Positions 21,600 to 30,609 of a stretch of 64,000 bases of DNA are shown in pieces. Numbering within the stretch: the stretch's first letter is position 1; each line of letters opens with the position of its first letter. The notes beneath the pieces were generated by a model. That model did no database searches. It saw only the letters and a program-made list of their open reading frames with translations, and was not told where the DNA came from. The stretch spans positions 1,476,181 to 1,540,180 of the forward strand of contig OX424570.1 of NCBI GenBank assembly GCA_949152475.1, given 5' to 3'. Source of the stretch: Terebella lapidaria. Its lineage: Eukaryota > Annelida > Polychaeta > Terebellida > Terebellidae. Position numbers and translations under genes: made by a program.

Positions 21600-21905
21600 T
21601 TCAGAACAAAGGTCGGTAACCTAAAAACATTCCTCATGTTGAAGCTAATGTTGTGTCAGATTTTCACATTTGTGGGCAATTGACAAAAATCGTTTTCACA
21701 TTTGTGGTTGATTTTTTTTTTCACATTTGTGGGTGAAGTTTTTTTCACATTTGTGGGTGAAGATTTTCACATTTGTGGGTAGTTGACAAAAAACGTTTTC
21801 ACATTTGTGGTTGATTTTTTTTACATTTGTGGGTGATTTACAAAATTTGTTTTCACATTTGTGGGTTTTCACATTTGTGGGCGTTTTAACATTTGTGGGT
21901 TCAAC
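21600..21905 (-). repeat. Right TIR of foldback element (uninterrupted)
   Basis: About ten sub-repeats of TTTTCACATTTGTGGG between 21660 and 21905. Inside them lies ACATTCCTCATGTTGAAGC and, further in, the R1-type end GGTCGGTAACCTAAAA. The inner part matches the sequence on both sides of the DIRS in the left TIR. Confidence 0.9.
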
Positions 21906-23752
21906 ACACGTATCATTTATCCTTACTGAAAGTACTTCGTCCTGACTGCGATGTTTTCCATATAAAATGAACTGGAACTTTTCTGGATTAGCCTGCATAT
22001 AATTTGTTTTGAACCATTCTAACATAACATTGGTCACACGCTGTAGATTTTCAACAACATCAGATGAACTTTTACCCATGCAAACAATCGTGTTGTCATC
22101 GGCATAATTATATATATTGCACATTTCTTGTATCTTTAAGACCAGATCATTTGAGAAAATATTATAGGCGAACGACCCAAATTTCGACCCTTGTGCAGTT
22201 CCCTTTTCTATACAGTTCCACTCACTTCTATTGTTTTCAATTTTAACTCGCTGTTTTCTATTGATAAAATAATTTGCTAGCAACATACATGCATTTTCAC
22301 TTACCCCATAAGCTCGTAATTTTGCAACAAATAACCCATGTGGTAGGCAATCGAATGCCTTCGACAAGTCTGTTAGTATCGATCCACAATACTCATTATT
22401 TTCCAATACACTTTTACAGTTCTCAACATATCGTAACAATACACTCTGACAATCGTGACCCTTTCGAAAACCTGACAAATAAGGAGATAACAGATCATTT
22501 TCTTCAAAATATGCATTTAGTTGATTAATGATAACACTTTCAAATATTTTTGACATAGCAGGCAAAACACTCACAGGCCTATAATTTCTTTTGTCCATCA
22601 CATCACCTTTCTTAAAAATTGGAGTTACCTCAGCACGTTTTAGATCATCGGGAAATTTCCCATCCTTGATACATTGGTTAACTAGATGTGTTACTGTGAA
22701 ACACAACTGATTGGCAGCAATTTTCAACATTTCAGGGGGTATGGAATCACTTCCCGTAGCTTTTTTACAATCAAGACTTCTCATTATGCGGAATATTTCA
22801 CAAGGGGACACCTCGGTAAAAGAAAATGGACATTGATTCACAGGTAAAGGATGTATGAAAGATTTTATGAAACTGATACTTTCATTTGACTCATGTAGCT
22901 TTTCTACATCTTTTATGGTATGGTCTTCTGTTATTGCATCATATTCACCAATATCCTGGACCACATCTCTATAATAATTATTAAGATTTTTACCAACTTC
23001 CTCAGGCGATGTTATAACTTCCTTATTTTCCAAAAGGGTGATATTTGTGGAACCACTTTTGTTTTTGTCTGACACTAGAGGTTTGATAGTTTTCCAAAAA
23101 TCTCGTCCATTCCCTTTATTGGGATTTTCACATTTTTTAGATATGTGGTTCTGCAAAGATTTTTTACGCAAGCTATTTACTAAATTCCTATGCCTCTTGA
23201 AGTTCTGCCAATTTATTTTCGATTTACATTTATGATATTTGCGCTTCATCATGTTTTTTACATTGATGGCTTTCCTCAGTTCGTCGTTCATATACGGTAA
23301 ATCATTGTGCCTAACTTTCCGGCTCTTTATAGGAGCGTGTTCTTCTATGACGTCATTTATCAGCCATTGAGAGAACCAGTAGGAATCGTCAACATCATCG
23401 AATATTTCTCCTACGTGGAAAGGCGCGACTGCTAGATCATATAGGTATTTAGTTTCATTGAATTTTTTATAGCTTCGATACAATACTGTTCGATCATGTT
23501 TCTCAGAAACATGAGCTTTCGTGGCCCAGCATACCATGTGATGGTGATCACTTAAATCAATATCTATACAACATACCTTTTGCAAACGTTTCGATACGTT
23601 TGTTATGACAACGTCTATAAGGGTCGGCTTTGTGCTTTTGAAACATGTAGGAGTTAATACAACATTTTTGCATCCGTATATGTCTAAAACATTGTTCAAA
23701 CAGTTCGTTTGTAACATATTTACGTTAAAGCTATAATCACTTTTAAAATTGA
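21906..23752 (-). pseudogene. Non-LTR ORF2, endonuclease C-terminus and RT (5' piece of split ORF)
   Basis: About 600 residues of open frame from 23717 to 21906, continuing upstream to the 12-bp TSD. The endonuclease end is seen in LIDVVITN and DLSDHHHMVCWAT (the S-D-H-H catalytic motif). RT motifs follow in order: ADVTPIFKKGD-like fingers with NYRPVSVLPAMSKIFE, GFRKGHDCQS, LTDLSKAFDCLPHGL (palm A), GTAQGSKFGSFAYNIFSNDL (motif B), IYNYADDNTIV (palm C, catalytic DD) and QANPEKFQFILYG. No internal stop. After 21906 the open frame runs into the foldback TIR; those residues (repeats of P-T-N-V-K) are not part of the enzyme. The thumb is at 12123-12790. Confidence 0.9.
23741..23752. repeat. 12-bp TSD of the 376-bp insert (TTTTAAAATTGA)
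   Basis: TTTTAAAATTGA lies at 23741-23752 and again at 24129-24140, flanking 23753-24128. Removing the insert and one copy restores the endonuclease frame. Confidence 0.9.
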
Positions 23753-24128
23753 CAAAATTTATTCATTCTGCGGTAGCTTTATTTTGTCTATAGAATGAGA
23801 TATCGTACAAATTTGGGTCTGAAAATGTGTATTGCGTGCCTAAATTGAGTTGTCAAATCAAGATTCAAATCATTTTTTTCCTCAAAGCGGCCCGCCTTGC
23901 GAGCGATTTCTACACACAGTCTCGTGATGTCATTGGTATTTGTGTAGATACTGTGGCAACCGGCAATGTAAGCAGGCCGATCATTCACTATCCACTGTTT
24001 TCATGCACGATTAACGGCAATTTTCTGAGTATCATTTGCTGAACTGTGCCTATTTACTATATATTCCTGACTCTCTCGAGATGTAGTTTCAAATTTGCGT
24101 GACAATCAATATCGCTAAATTTGGATGA
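23753..24128 (-). mobile_element. 376-bp short retroposed insert (SINE-like) in the endonuclease domain
   Basis: Flanked by a 12-bp duplication, a length typical of LINE-machinery insertions. On the minus strand it ends with AATAAAGC and then GAATGAATAAATTTTG, resembling a polyadenylation region without a long A tail. It has no coding capacity beyond an unsupported 66-codon ORF. I could not find A and B boxes of a tRNA-derived SINE, so the SINE label is provisional. A truncated retrocopy of a cellular RNA is an alternative. Confidence 0.7.
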
Positions 24129-24600
24129 TTTTAAAATTGATTCTAACTTTAAGATCTCCGAATAGGATCGTATTTACATTCTCACCAACACTTACATCGA
24201 ATAATTTTGACAAATCATTGACAATACATTCTTTCCTAACTATAGGCTGTTTGTACATACTACATAAAATCCATTTTTCTTTATTGAATACAATTTCGAC
24301 AACGATAGATTCTATTCGACCCGGATGAGTTACCGTGGATTCATTCTCCGACATTTGATGCTGTGGGATGTCATCACGGACATACATCAACAATCCCCCA
24401 GAATCGGATCTATAGTCTTTTCTGTACATTTTAAAACCTGAGATAAAAAATTGGGCATTGGGAAATGAGTCGTCTAATTTGGTTTCTTGTATTGACAGAA
24501 CGTCTACCATTGATTTTCGTAGTAATACAGCTAAAGGTTCGAACTTGTGCCCGCACACTGTTCACATTTACATGTGCAAATTTAAAATGTTTGCGGTTGT
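24129..24600 (-). pseudogene. Non-LTR endonuclease N-terminal segment
   Basis: The frame from 24558 to 24129 has KFEPLAVLLRKSMVDVLSIQETKLDDSFP, with the catalytic Glu of the Q-E-T-K motif of apurinic endonucleases. YRKDYRSDSGGLLMYVRDDI and LFGDLKV (the G-D-L/F-N motif) follow. Upstream, a second frame carries HFKFAHVNVNSVR, the expected start of the domain (N-V-N-S-V-R). The two are joined by a one-base shift near 24550 (GTGCGGGCAC), a frameshift lesion in this copy. ORF1 was not found. Confidence 0.85.
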
Positions 24601-24768
24601 CATGGAAACCGTTGCCATGCAGATTGCAACAAAAGATGGCATTCTATTTTCAAAGATTTGTTTCCTTGACAAATTTTCCTTGATTTTGATATATAATTCA
24701 GCGTGTTGTTATTTCATCACCACCTACTCCCATTTCTGAGCCACTTTTGGGGGGTCTGCTGCTACACC

Positions 24769-24821
<53 letters not shown>

Positions 24822-24828
24822 TAATTGT
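24769..24828. repeat. (AAT)n microsatellite
   Basis: About 17 AAT units from 24769, ending in AACAATAATT. Confidence 0.98.
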
Positions 24829-24839
24829 GGGGGTATGTA

Positions 24840-25170
24840 CGACAGATTATCTTGAACTACCCCATGGTCTCCAAGTAAGGGCCGCACATACCCCACCCAT
24901 GAGGGTACATGAAGGTCGGGCATGCCCCACACGAAAGTCATATATACCCCTGGCAAGGCAGGATATACCCCACCGGAGGGTCAGACATACCCTTCTCAAG
25001 ACAGACATACCCCCATTGAAGGCATGACATGCCCATTTCAGGGCCCGACATACCCCTTCGAAAGTTAGGGATACCCCATACAAGGAGATACATACCCCCT
25101 TTGAAAGCCTGACATACCCATCGGATGGTGCTACATACCCCTACTGAGGGTACTACTTACCCATCAAAAG
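24840..25170. repeat. Degenerate ~28-31-bp minisatellite (ACATACCCC core)
   Basis: ACATACCCC or a close variant recurs about every 28-31 bp with GAGGGT/AAGG spacers, roughly 11 times. ORFs across it are repeat artefacts. Confidence 0.85.
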
Positions 25171-25356
25171 GGACTGATATACTTATTTGGGAAGATCAAA
25201 GCAAACCAACTGAGCTCGAATCGCAGGCTACGATTAACATACAAACCAACTCTAACCACATTACTAGTTGTATGTACTGGTTAGGCATACTGGAGAGAGA
25301 CTAATTTGTGTCATTTCCTTAATTCTCTTCCGTATTACGGTGAATGAATGATGCAG

Positions 25357-25978
25357 AATGAAGGGACATTTCGACTTACCACTTACTACTTACTGAATAG
25401 ACGTTATATGGCCCAACGATTTACCACTTACTGTTAACTTACCACCTACTACTTACCACTTACGACTTACTATGTACTACTTACCACTTACGACTTACTA
25501 TGTACTACTTACCACTTACGACTTACTACATACTACTTGCCACTTACGACTTACTACGTACTACTTACCACTTACACTACCTGACAAAAGTATTATGACG
25601 CTCCACATGTTTTAAGTCTCAATGAAAGTGGCATGCTGTGCTTAGGAATGTCACATCTGGGTACAAGAAAGCAAGGACCAGATGAAGGATGATTAACCTT
25701 TGGCTATAAAGTGCTGAAACTATTTGCATATATGACATACTCACGTAATTACTGATTCGCACATTACCAAAGTGTCCTACTTTTGACAGGTAGTGTACTA
25801 GTATACTCTTCTACTAGCCTAGTCATAAGTGGAAAGTAGTAAGTGGTAAGTTACTGTAGTAAATGGTAAGTAGTAATGAGTAAGTAGTAAGTGGTAAGTT
25901 ACAGCAAAGTAGCAAGTGGTAAACCGTTATATATATATAGTGTTCATTCAGTAAGTAGTAAGTCTTAATGTCCCTTCA
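25357..25978. mobile_element. Foldback element with ACTTACCACTTAC sub-repeats
   Basis: The left arm (GAAGGGACATTTCGACTTAC, then a 28-bp tandem unit TACTACTTACCACTTACGAC at 25440-25570) is mirrored by the right arm (GTAAGTGGTAAG repeats at 25830-25970, ending TAATGTCCCTTC). The arms are imperfect inverted repeats of about 150-200 bp around a Tc1-type MITE. The ends AGGGACATT and AATGTCCCT are clear. I did not identify a convincing target duplication. Confidence 0.8.
25575..25795. mobile_element. 221-bp Tc1-type MITE, TA target duplication
   Basis: The ends are CACTACCTGACAAAAGTA and TACTTTTGACAGGTAGTG, flanked by TA at 25573-25574 and 25796-25797. The TIR closely resembles the CAGTGCCTTGCAAAAGT-type ends of Tc1-like transposons. 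No transposase: a deletion derivative. It sits in the centre of the foldback element at 25357-25978. Confidence 0.88.
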
Positions 25979-26077
25979 GGAATTCCATACGAGATTTATT
26001 TTGGTGTTTTTTTTCCTAGCTGCCAAAAACATCGTCTAGCAAAATATGACTTTTTACAGTACTGTACCTTACACTTC

Positions 26078-26583
26078 CTCGATGACAAAAACACACAATT
26101 GATGAGTGTCATAACTACGTCAATCGCCATGAATATATATACCGTCCTGCTGCTTCTACCAGGGGTGGTCCATATTGCACACCGGTCCATATTACACGTC
26201 TCTCGTCAGGACCACCATGTAGTGATAATGGACCACTTCTCGTGTAATTTGGTTTCTAACGAATTGAAGGCATAATCACAACTAACCTTCGAAATACTAT
26301 ATTTAATGACATGTAATAAGGAATCACAACGTAGCCCTTGGGATAAACAATAGTTGACCAGATGATAATACTTACGATTAAAAAATAACATCATTTTTAG
26401 CGATTTTCACTCAAATTTCATTAAATGCACTAGCCTTCTGTGATGTTGTTCTCCTCGATGACAAAAAGACACAATTGATGAGTGTCATAATTACGTCAAT
26501 CACCATGGATATATATGCAGTCCTGCTGCTTCTACCTGGGGTGGTCCATGTTACACACCGGTCCATATTACACGTCTCTCCCC
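26078..26583. repeat. ~130-bp direct repeat pair
   Basis: CCTCGATGACAAAAACACAC at 26078 and its near-copy at 26453 each run about 130 bp to ACACGTCTCTC. They are about 90% alike and separated by ~245 bp of unrelated AT-rich sequence. Confidence 0.88.
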
Positions 26584-26879
26584 TACATGGAGATAATATG
26601 CTTCTTTCCATTGATGCCTTGACACAGCAGGCACACTTGGGACTTACATATCCCATCATCCGTAGGAACATTAAAGCTGCCGTAGCCGTATATAAGGGGA
26701 GGCGTCCCCCCAGCCCATGCTCTGCAGTGGGCGGGGGGAGGGCCCCCCTGATATACGGCTCCGTCAGCTTTAAATCTGGTTGCCTAGGCATGTAGTCTAA
26801 TGTATGTATATATTCATTAACGCGCCTGAAAAGTTGATCTTACCACCTCCAGGTCATATAATCCACTAGCATATTTTAA
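26584..26879. other. Spacer with GGGGGGAGGGCCCCCC palindrome
   Basis: Contains a near-palindromic segment (ATATAAGGGGAGGCGTCCCC at 26690 answered by GGGCCCCCCTGATATACGGC at 26743), so a GC-rich hairpin is possible. No gene recognised. Confidence 0.5.
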
Positions 26880-27015
26880 TCTATTTTACTCACTTTTGTG
26901 TTATTTGATAATGTTTTGTACACTTTTGTGTTGTTTAACTTGTGGTTTTATTGTTAAGCGCATCGAGAATTTTAATTTGTATGCGCTATATAAAAATAAA
27001 GTATTATTATTATCA
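26880..27015 (+). repeat. 3' tail of an L2/CR1-like retrotransposon
   Basis: TTAAGCGCATCGAGAA then TGCGCTATATAAAAATAAAG, followed by (TATTAT)-type repeats, is the characteristic 3' UTR end of L2-like LINEs. A similar end (AAAGCGCAATAGC, GCGCTATATAAG) follows the RT at 46436-46571. Only the tail remains here. Confidence 0.72.
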
Positions 27016-27280
27016 TTATATATGCCAATACACCTCCTTAGGCTGGCTTAGATACCCCGTCATCCCAACTTAGGCCTACTAGTCCACTATTTTTCATAAT
27101 ATCAGATGCACCCAAGAGTCTAGGATCATTAAATCTGCTTGTCTAGGCATGTATTAACGTATGTCTATATCCATTTACGTGCTTGAAGTGCCGATCTTCC
27201 CACCTTTCAGGTCATACATACCAATGCCAATCCTAATGCCGGCTTACATATTGGTCACCTCCTTACGCATCCTTATACGC

Positions 27281-27640
27281 ATGGGTCACCTCCTGTCCTT
27301 AGGCCTCCTGAAGCATGGGTCACCTATCCACCTTAAGCCTCCTTAGGCATGGGTCACGTTCCCACCTTAGGCCTGCTTAGGCATGGGTCACGTCCCCACC
27401 TTAGGCCTCCTTAGGCATGGGTCACCTCCACACCTTAGACCTCCTTAGGCATGGGTCACCTCCCCTCCTTAGGCCTCCTTAGGCATGTGTCACCTCCCCA
27501 CCTTAGGCCTCCTTAGGCATGGGTCACCTCCACGCCTTAGGTCTCCTTAGGCATGGGTCACCTCCCCACCTTAGGCCTCCTTAGGCATGGGTCAACTCCA
27601 ATACTTAGGCCTCCTGGCATGGGTCAACTACCCTCCTTAG
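27281..27640. repeat. 34-bp minisatellite, about 10-11 copies
   Basis: ATGGGTCACCTCC recurs at 27281, 27315, 27349, 27383 and 27417 and onwards, exactly 34 bp apart, with CCTTAGGCCTCCTTAGGC between. The similar CATACC and AGGC wording on either side (27020-27280, 27640-27860) looks like diverged flanks of the array. Confidence 0.93.
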
Positions 27641-28414
27641 CAGCTATACACTTCCTTGGGCTGGGTCATTAGGGTCATGAGGGTCTAGGGTCATTAAATC
27701 TGCTTGTCTTGGCATGTGTTGTATGTATATATTAATTTACGTGCACGAAATGTCGATCTTCCCACCTTGTTCCATGTCATACATGCCAATATCCCTCCTC
27801 AGGCGGGCTTACATACCCCTTCCGAGGCTGGTTTACATACCCCACCTGCGGCTGGAATCCTGTACCCATTTTCCAAACATGCAGATTTTAATGATATTAA
27901 TGCACCCAAGTGCCTATGATCATCATTACCGCTTCTCTAGGTATGGAACATATGTATATACTCACTCATGTGCATGAAAAGTGAATCGGTCAAGGGTAAA
28001 TAGATGTCTTTGTTCTAACAACATTTGCGTGTCAACCGAAGCTTTCGAGTGTGATTCAAATACTACCCCGGAACCGCATGTTCTCAAATTCGGAAATTTC
28101 AACTTTTTTCTTGCTGTAGATAATGAGAAATGCTGTTAATGAAAATTATTGACACCCAAATAATGCTTCTATGCTGAAATATATTTGAAACCCGCATATC
28201 ACAAAGGTATTTCATCACAATGCATGACATGCCCCGTTTCGTAAGACTTTTTGAGAGTTATCTCAGAAACTCAAAAAATGAAAACAAGTTTGAACCAGTA
28301 GCCATCTAAAACTATGCAAGAACAATAATATATGTCATATTTGTTGACAAATTTTACAATCTGAGAGAGTTATAACAATTTTTAGGAGAGGTCGCCTTTT
28401 ATGGGTACGATCCT

Positions 28415-28415
<1 letters not shown>
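27641..28415. other. AT-rich spacer with diverged minisatellite remnants
   Basis: TACATACCCC-type remnants to about 27860, then AT-rich DNA. No gene. Confidence 0.5.
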
Positions 28416-28470
<55 letters not shown>

Positions 28471-28690
28471 TAATGTTTTATTTGCGAATAGAATGTTTTA
28501 TTCGCAAATAGAGTAGTTTTATTCGCGAATGGAATGTTTTATTGGCGAATGGAATGTTTTATTCGCAAATAGAATAGTTCTATTCGCGAATAGAATATTT
28601 TATTCGTGAATGGAATATTTTGTTACTTTTTATTTTTGGTGTCATGCAAAAAAAAAAATTTAGATCTCACATATCAGCCACCGTAACAAT
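28416..28690. repeat. (AAT)n microsatellite and second hairpin-array element
   Basis: About 17 AAT units (28416-28468) run straight into TGTTTTATTCGCGAATAGAA-type repeats (28470-28625). These end in the module AGATCTCACATATCAGCCACCG (28660-28681), the reverse complement of the end module at 6890-6990. This is one half of the element seen at 6887-7375. Confidence 0.85.
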
Positions 28691-30609
28691 CCCATTGGTG
28701 AACACGTATTGACCGCAGAGCCCGAAATAGTGGCTCCGTGCCGCGGCTGAGGCATGGTTGGCGCGGCAACCGAAAAGCCTGACCCCCTCCCCCCCGCCCC
28801 TTTTGCGCAACAACCCCCATTGCACTACTATCCAATGACACCCGAGGACACATGTGGGTGACGAATTTTACAATTCACATGGCTACAAAAATAATGGCTC
28901 TCTCGGGAGAAGAATGCATGCATGGCAGATAGGAGCCACGTTCTGTACATGGACTAGTCGACACCTGCAAGTGGTTTCCACTTCAGACCTGTGCACACCT
29001 GGATAAAGGAATATAAAACATTGCGATGCAATGTGTCCGACTGACCATGCGGCGTGGAACGGGTGAGTACAGATCCAAGTCAGTTTGCTCACCTTGGTAA
29101 CACTCGCGCTAATTATAGACCGCGTTGAAATACGCCTTCCCGGACAAAATTAGTAATAGCGTTACGTGAGCCGACATATTATGATTATTGATACGTATTA
29201 ATGGAGACGATGAAAGGATGAATTACGACGATAAACTCGTTCGAAGCCGGAGCCTGTGTGTGTTGACATGTAAAATCAACAAAATCCAAGCTTACTGGCG
29301 CCACGTCTGTGATCACTGCCGCCATTTTGTGTGTGAAAAAGTAAATCTCGCACACCCGTGTTCACATGATAGTCTGGGTTCTACACAATTTATCAAGCCA
29401 CGGTTCAGTAGATTCTAACGAAAAACACTAATTATGCTCGGTATGTTAATTATACTCGGATTTTTCTAACTCGTTTACACGGTTTTTCGCTAATATTTTT
29501 ATGATGCTTAACGCTATCGTTCTATAACTTGGCATGCTTCACCTGGGAGTCAAACGGCAATTTTTTACCAACTTTCAGACAGCTATCGCGAAAATTCAAA
29601 AAGTTATTTCAAAAAGCTCCGGGATTGAAAATGGTGCGCCGCAGATGACCGTCAGTCGAGCCCGGAGGTTTTGGACTGTCAAAAACATCCGGGATGCACC
29701 GGCTTTGTGAATCTTCCCGGCATGCACCGTGTGAACGCCGTGTTGGCTACGTGTTGAAACGTAGCAGCGCCCGGTAGTTTCGGTTGACGCCGTGGTGGAC
29801 CTGGGTCCCATAGATGGTATTTAACTCAGAAACGACTTCAGAGATAGGGCCTGGTGCAAGTAGAAAATTTATTATCTTGGCACATGAATAAAGAGTGAAT
29901 CGTGTGAACTAGTGTGTTTTTTTACAGCATGATGATATCTCCATTCGTTCCAAAGTTATGATGATTTATTCAAATGATATCCCGCCAAATTTAACACCTA
30001 ATTAAGTATTATAATGAGTATTTATAACGGCACACCAATATAACTATTTTAATTACTTAATTTGGATGCTAAATCTGGGTTCGTTATATATCTTATCACA
30101 AAATATATTGTTATATGGCGTCGCAATGAAAAATATACCATAAATATGTGGAGTTGAACATCGTAATAGCAACCATCCCTTAGATACTGCCCATAGCAAT
30201 TCCGTTGCTAGGAACCTTTACTCGTAGCTAAAAAGATAAAATTCTCTGATTTATTTAGAAAGATAGAATTATTTCGTATTTTACATGAAAGACATACTCG
30301 TTGTTGTTTGTTTGGACCAAAAATTATCATATTCATGAAGTTTGGGCCCATAGCAACCACCGTTGCTAAGGGCAATATTTCGGGCGTTGTCCCCTTCGTG
30401 AAGACATCAGGTAATCAAATGCTGATTATTTTTAATGACAAATGTGACGAAATAGTTATTAATACTCAAAATGTAAATAGAAGGTCAAATATCACGAATT
30501 ATATGTTACTAATTATTTACAGTACTGGTGTGACGTCATGAAAACTCATTATAATACTTAACGTAGTCCGCTACAAACATGGAGGTATGAAAAAATCAAA
30601 ATTTAAAAT
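28691..30609. other. Mostly unassigned sequence; no supported gene
   Basis: 29590-29820 is GC-richer, with a 71-codon minus-strand ORF that I cannot assign. 30555-30580 carries GTAGTCCGCTACAAACATGG, which matches the terminus of the MITE at 51955-52380. Confidence 0.45.

Larger units (their letters stand above)
12791..21905. mobile_element. Foldback-type DNA transposon with long modular TIRs, 8-bp TSD
   Basis: The termini are GTTGAACCCACAAATG and its inverse. The TIRs consist of tandem, irregularly spaced copies of CCCACAAATGTGAAAA, about 8 on the left and 10 on the right, followed by an inner TIR segment containing ACATGAGGAATGT. Without the DIRS insertion the element is about 1.76 kb (12791-12994 plus 20349-21905). 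The middle holds R1-type terminal modules and three 258-bp tandem repeats. I see no transposase, so it is non-autonomous. Long repetitive TIRs with an 8-bp TSD are the hallmarks of foldback elements such as sea-urchin TU. The 8-bp TSD also fits hAT or P superfamilies, so the class is unresolved. Confidence 0.88.
11956..24640 (-). mobile_element. Non-LTR retrotransposon (CR1/Jockey-like) split by two insertions
   Basis: The element runs right to left. Its endonuclease start is near 24600, the EN-RT reading frame follows, and its 3' end is a (TTATC)n tail at 11956-11979. It is interrupted by a foldback transposon at 12791-21905 (8-bp TSD) and a 376-bp insert at 23753-24128 (12-bp TSD). Removing each insert with one TSD copy makes the flanking frames continuous with no indel, which proves the order of events. 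The 5' end is not precisely defined; sequence upstream of about 24640 lacks coding similarity. No target duplication of the whole element was identified. CR1/L2-type elements often have short microsatellite 3' ends like this one. Confidence 0.88.

Noticed and set aside
21696..21905. C-terminal extension of the RT ORF with repeated P-T-N-V-K and H-K-C-E-N residues, resembling zinc-binding repeats
   Set aside because: It is the foldback TIR read in frame after the TSD, not retrotransposon protein. The same residues appear from the left TIR at 12824-13036.
27281..27640. CRISPR-like regular repeats
   Set aside because: Continuous 34-bp tandem minisatellite without unique spacers, in a eukaryotic context.
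29596..29811. GC-rich minus-strand 71-codon ORF as a host exon
   Set aside because: No recognised domain or splice structure.
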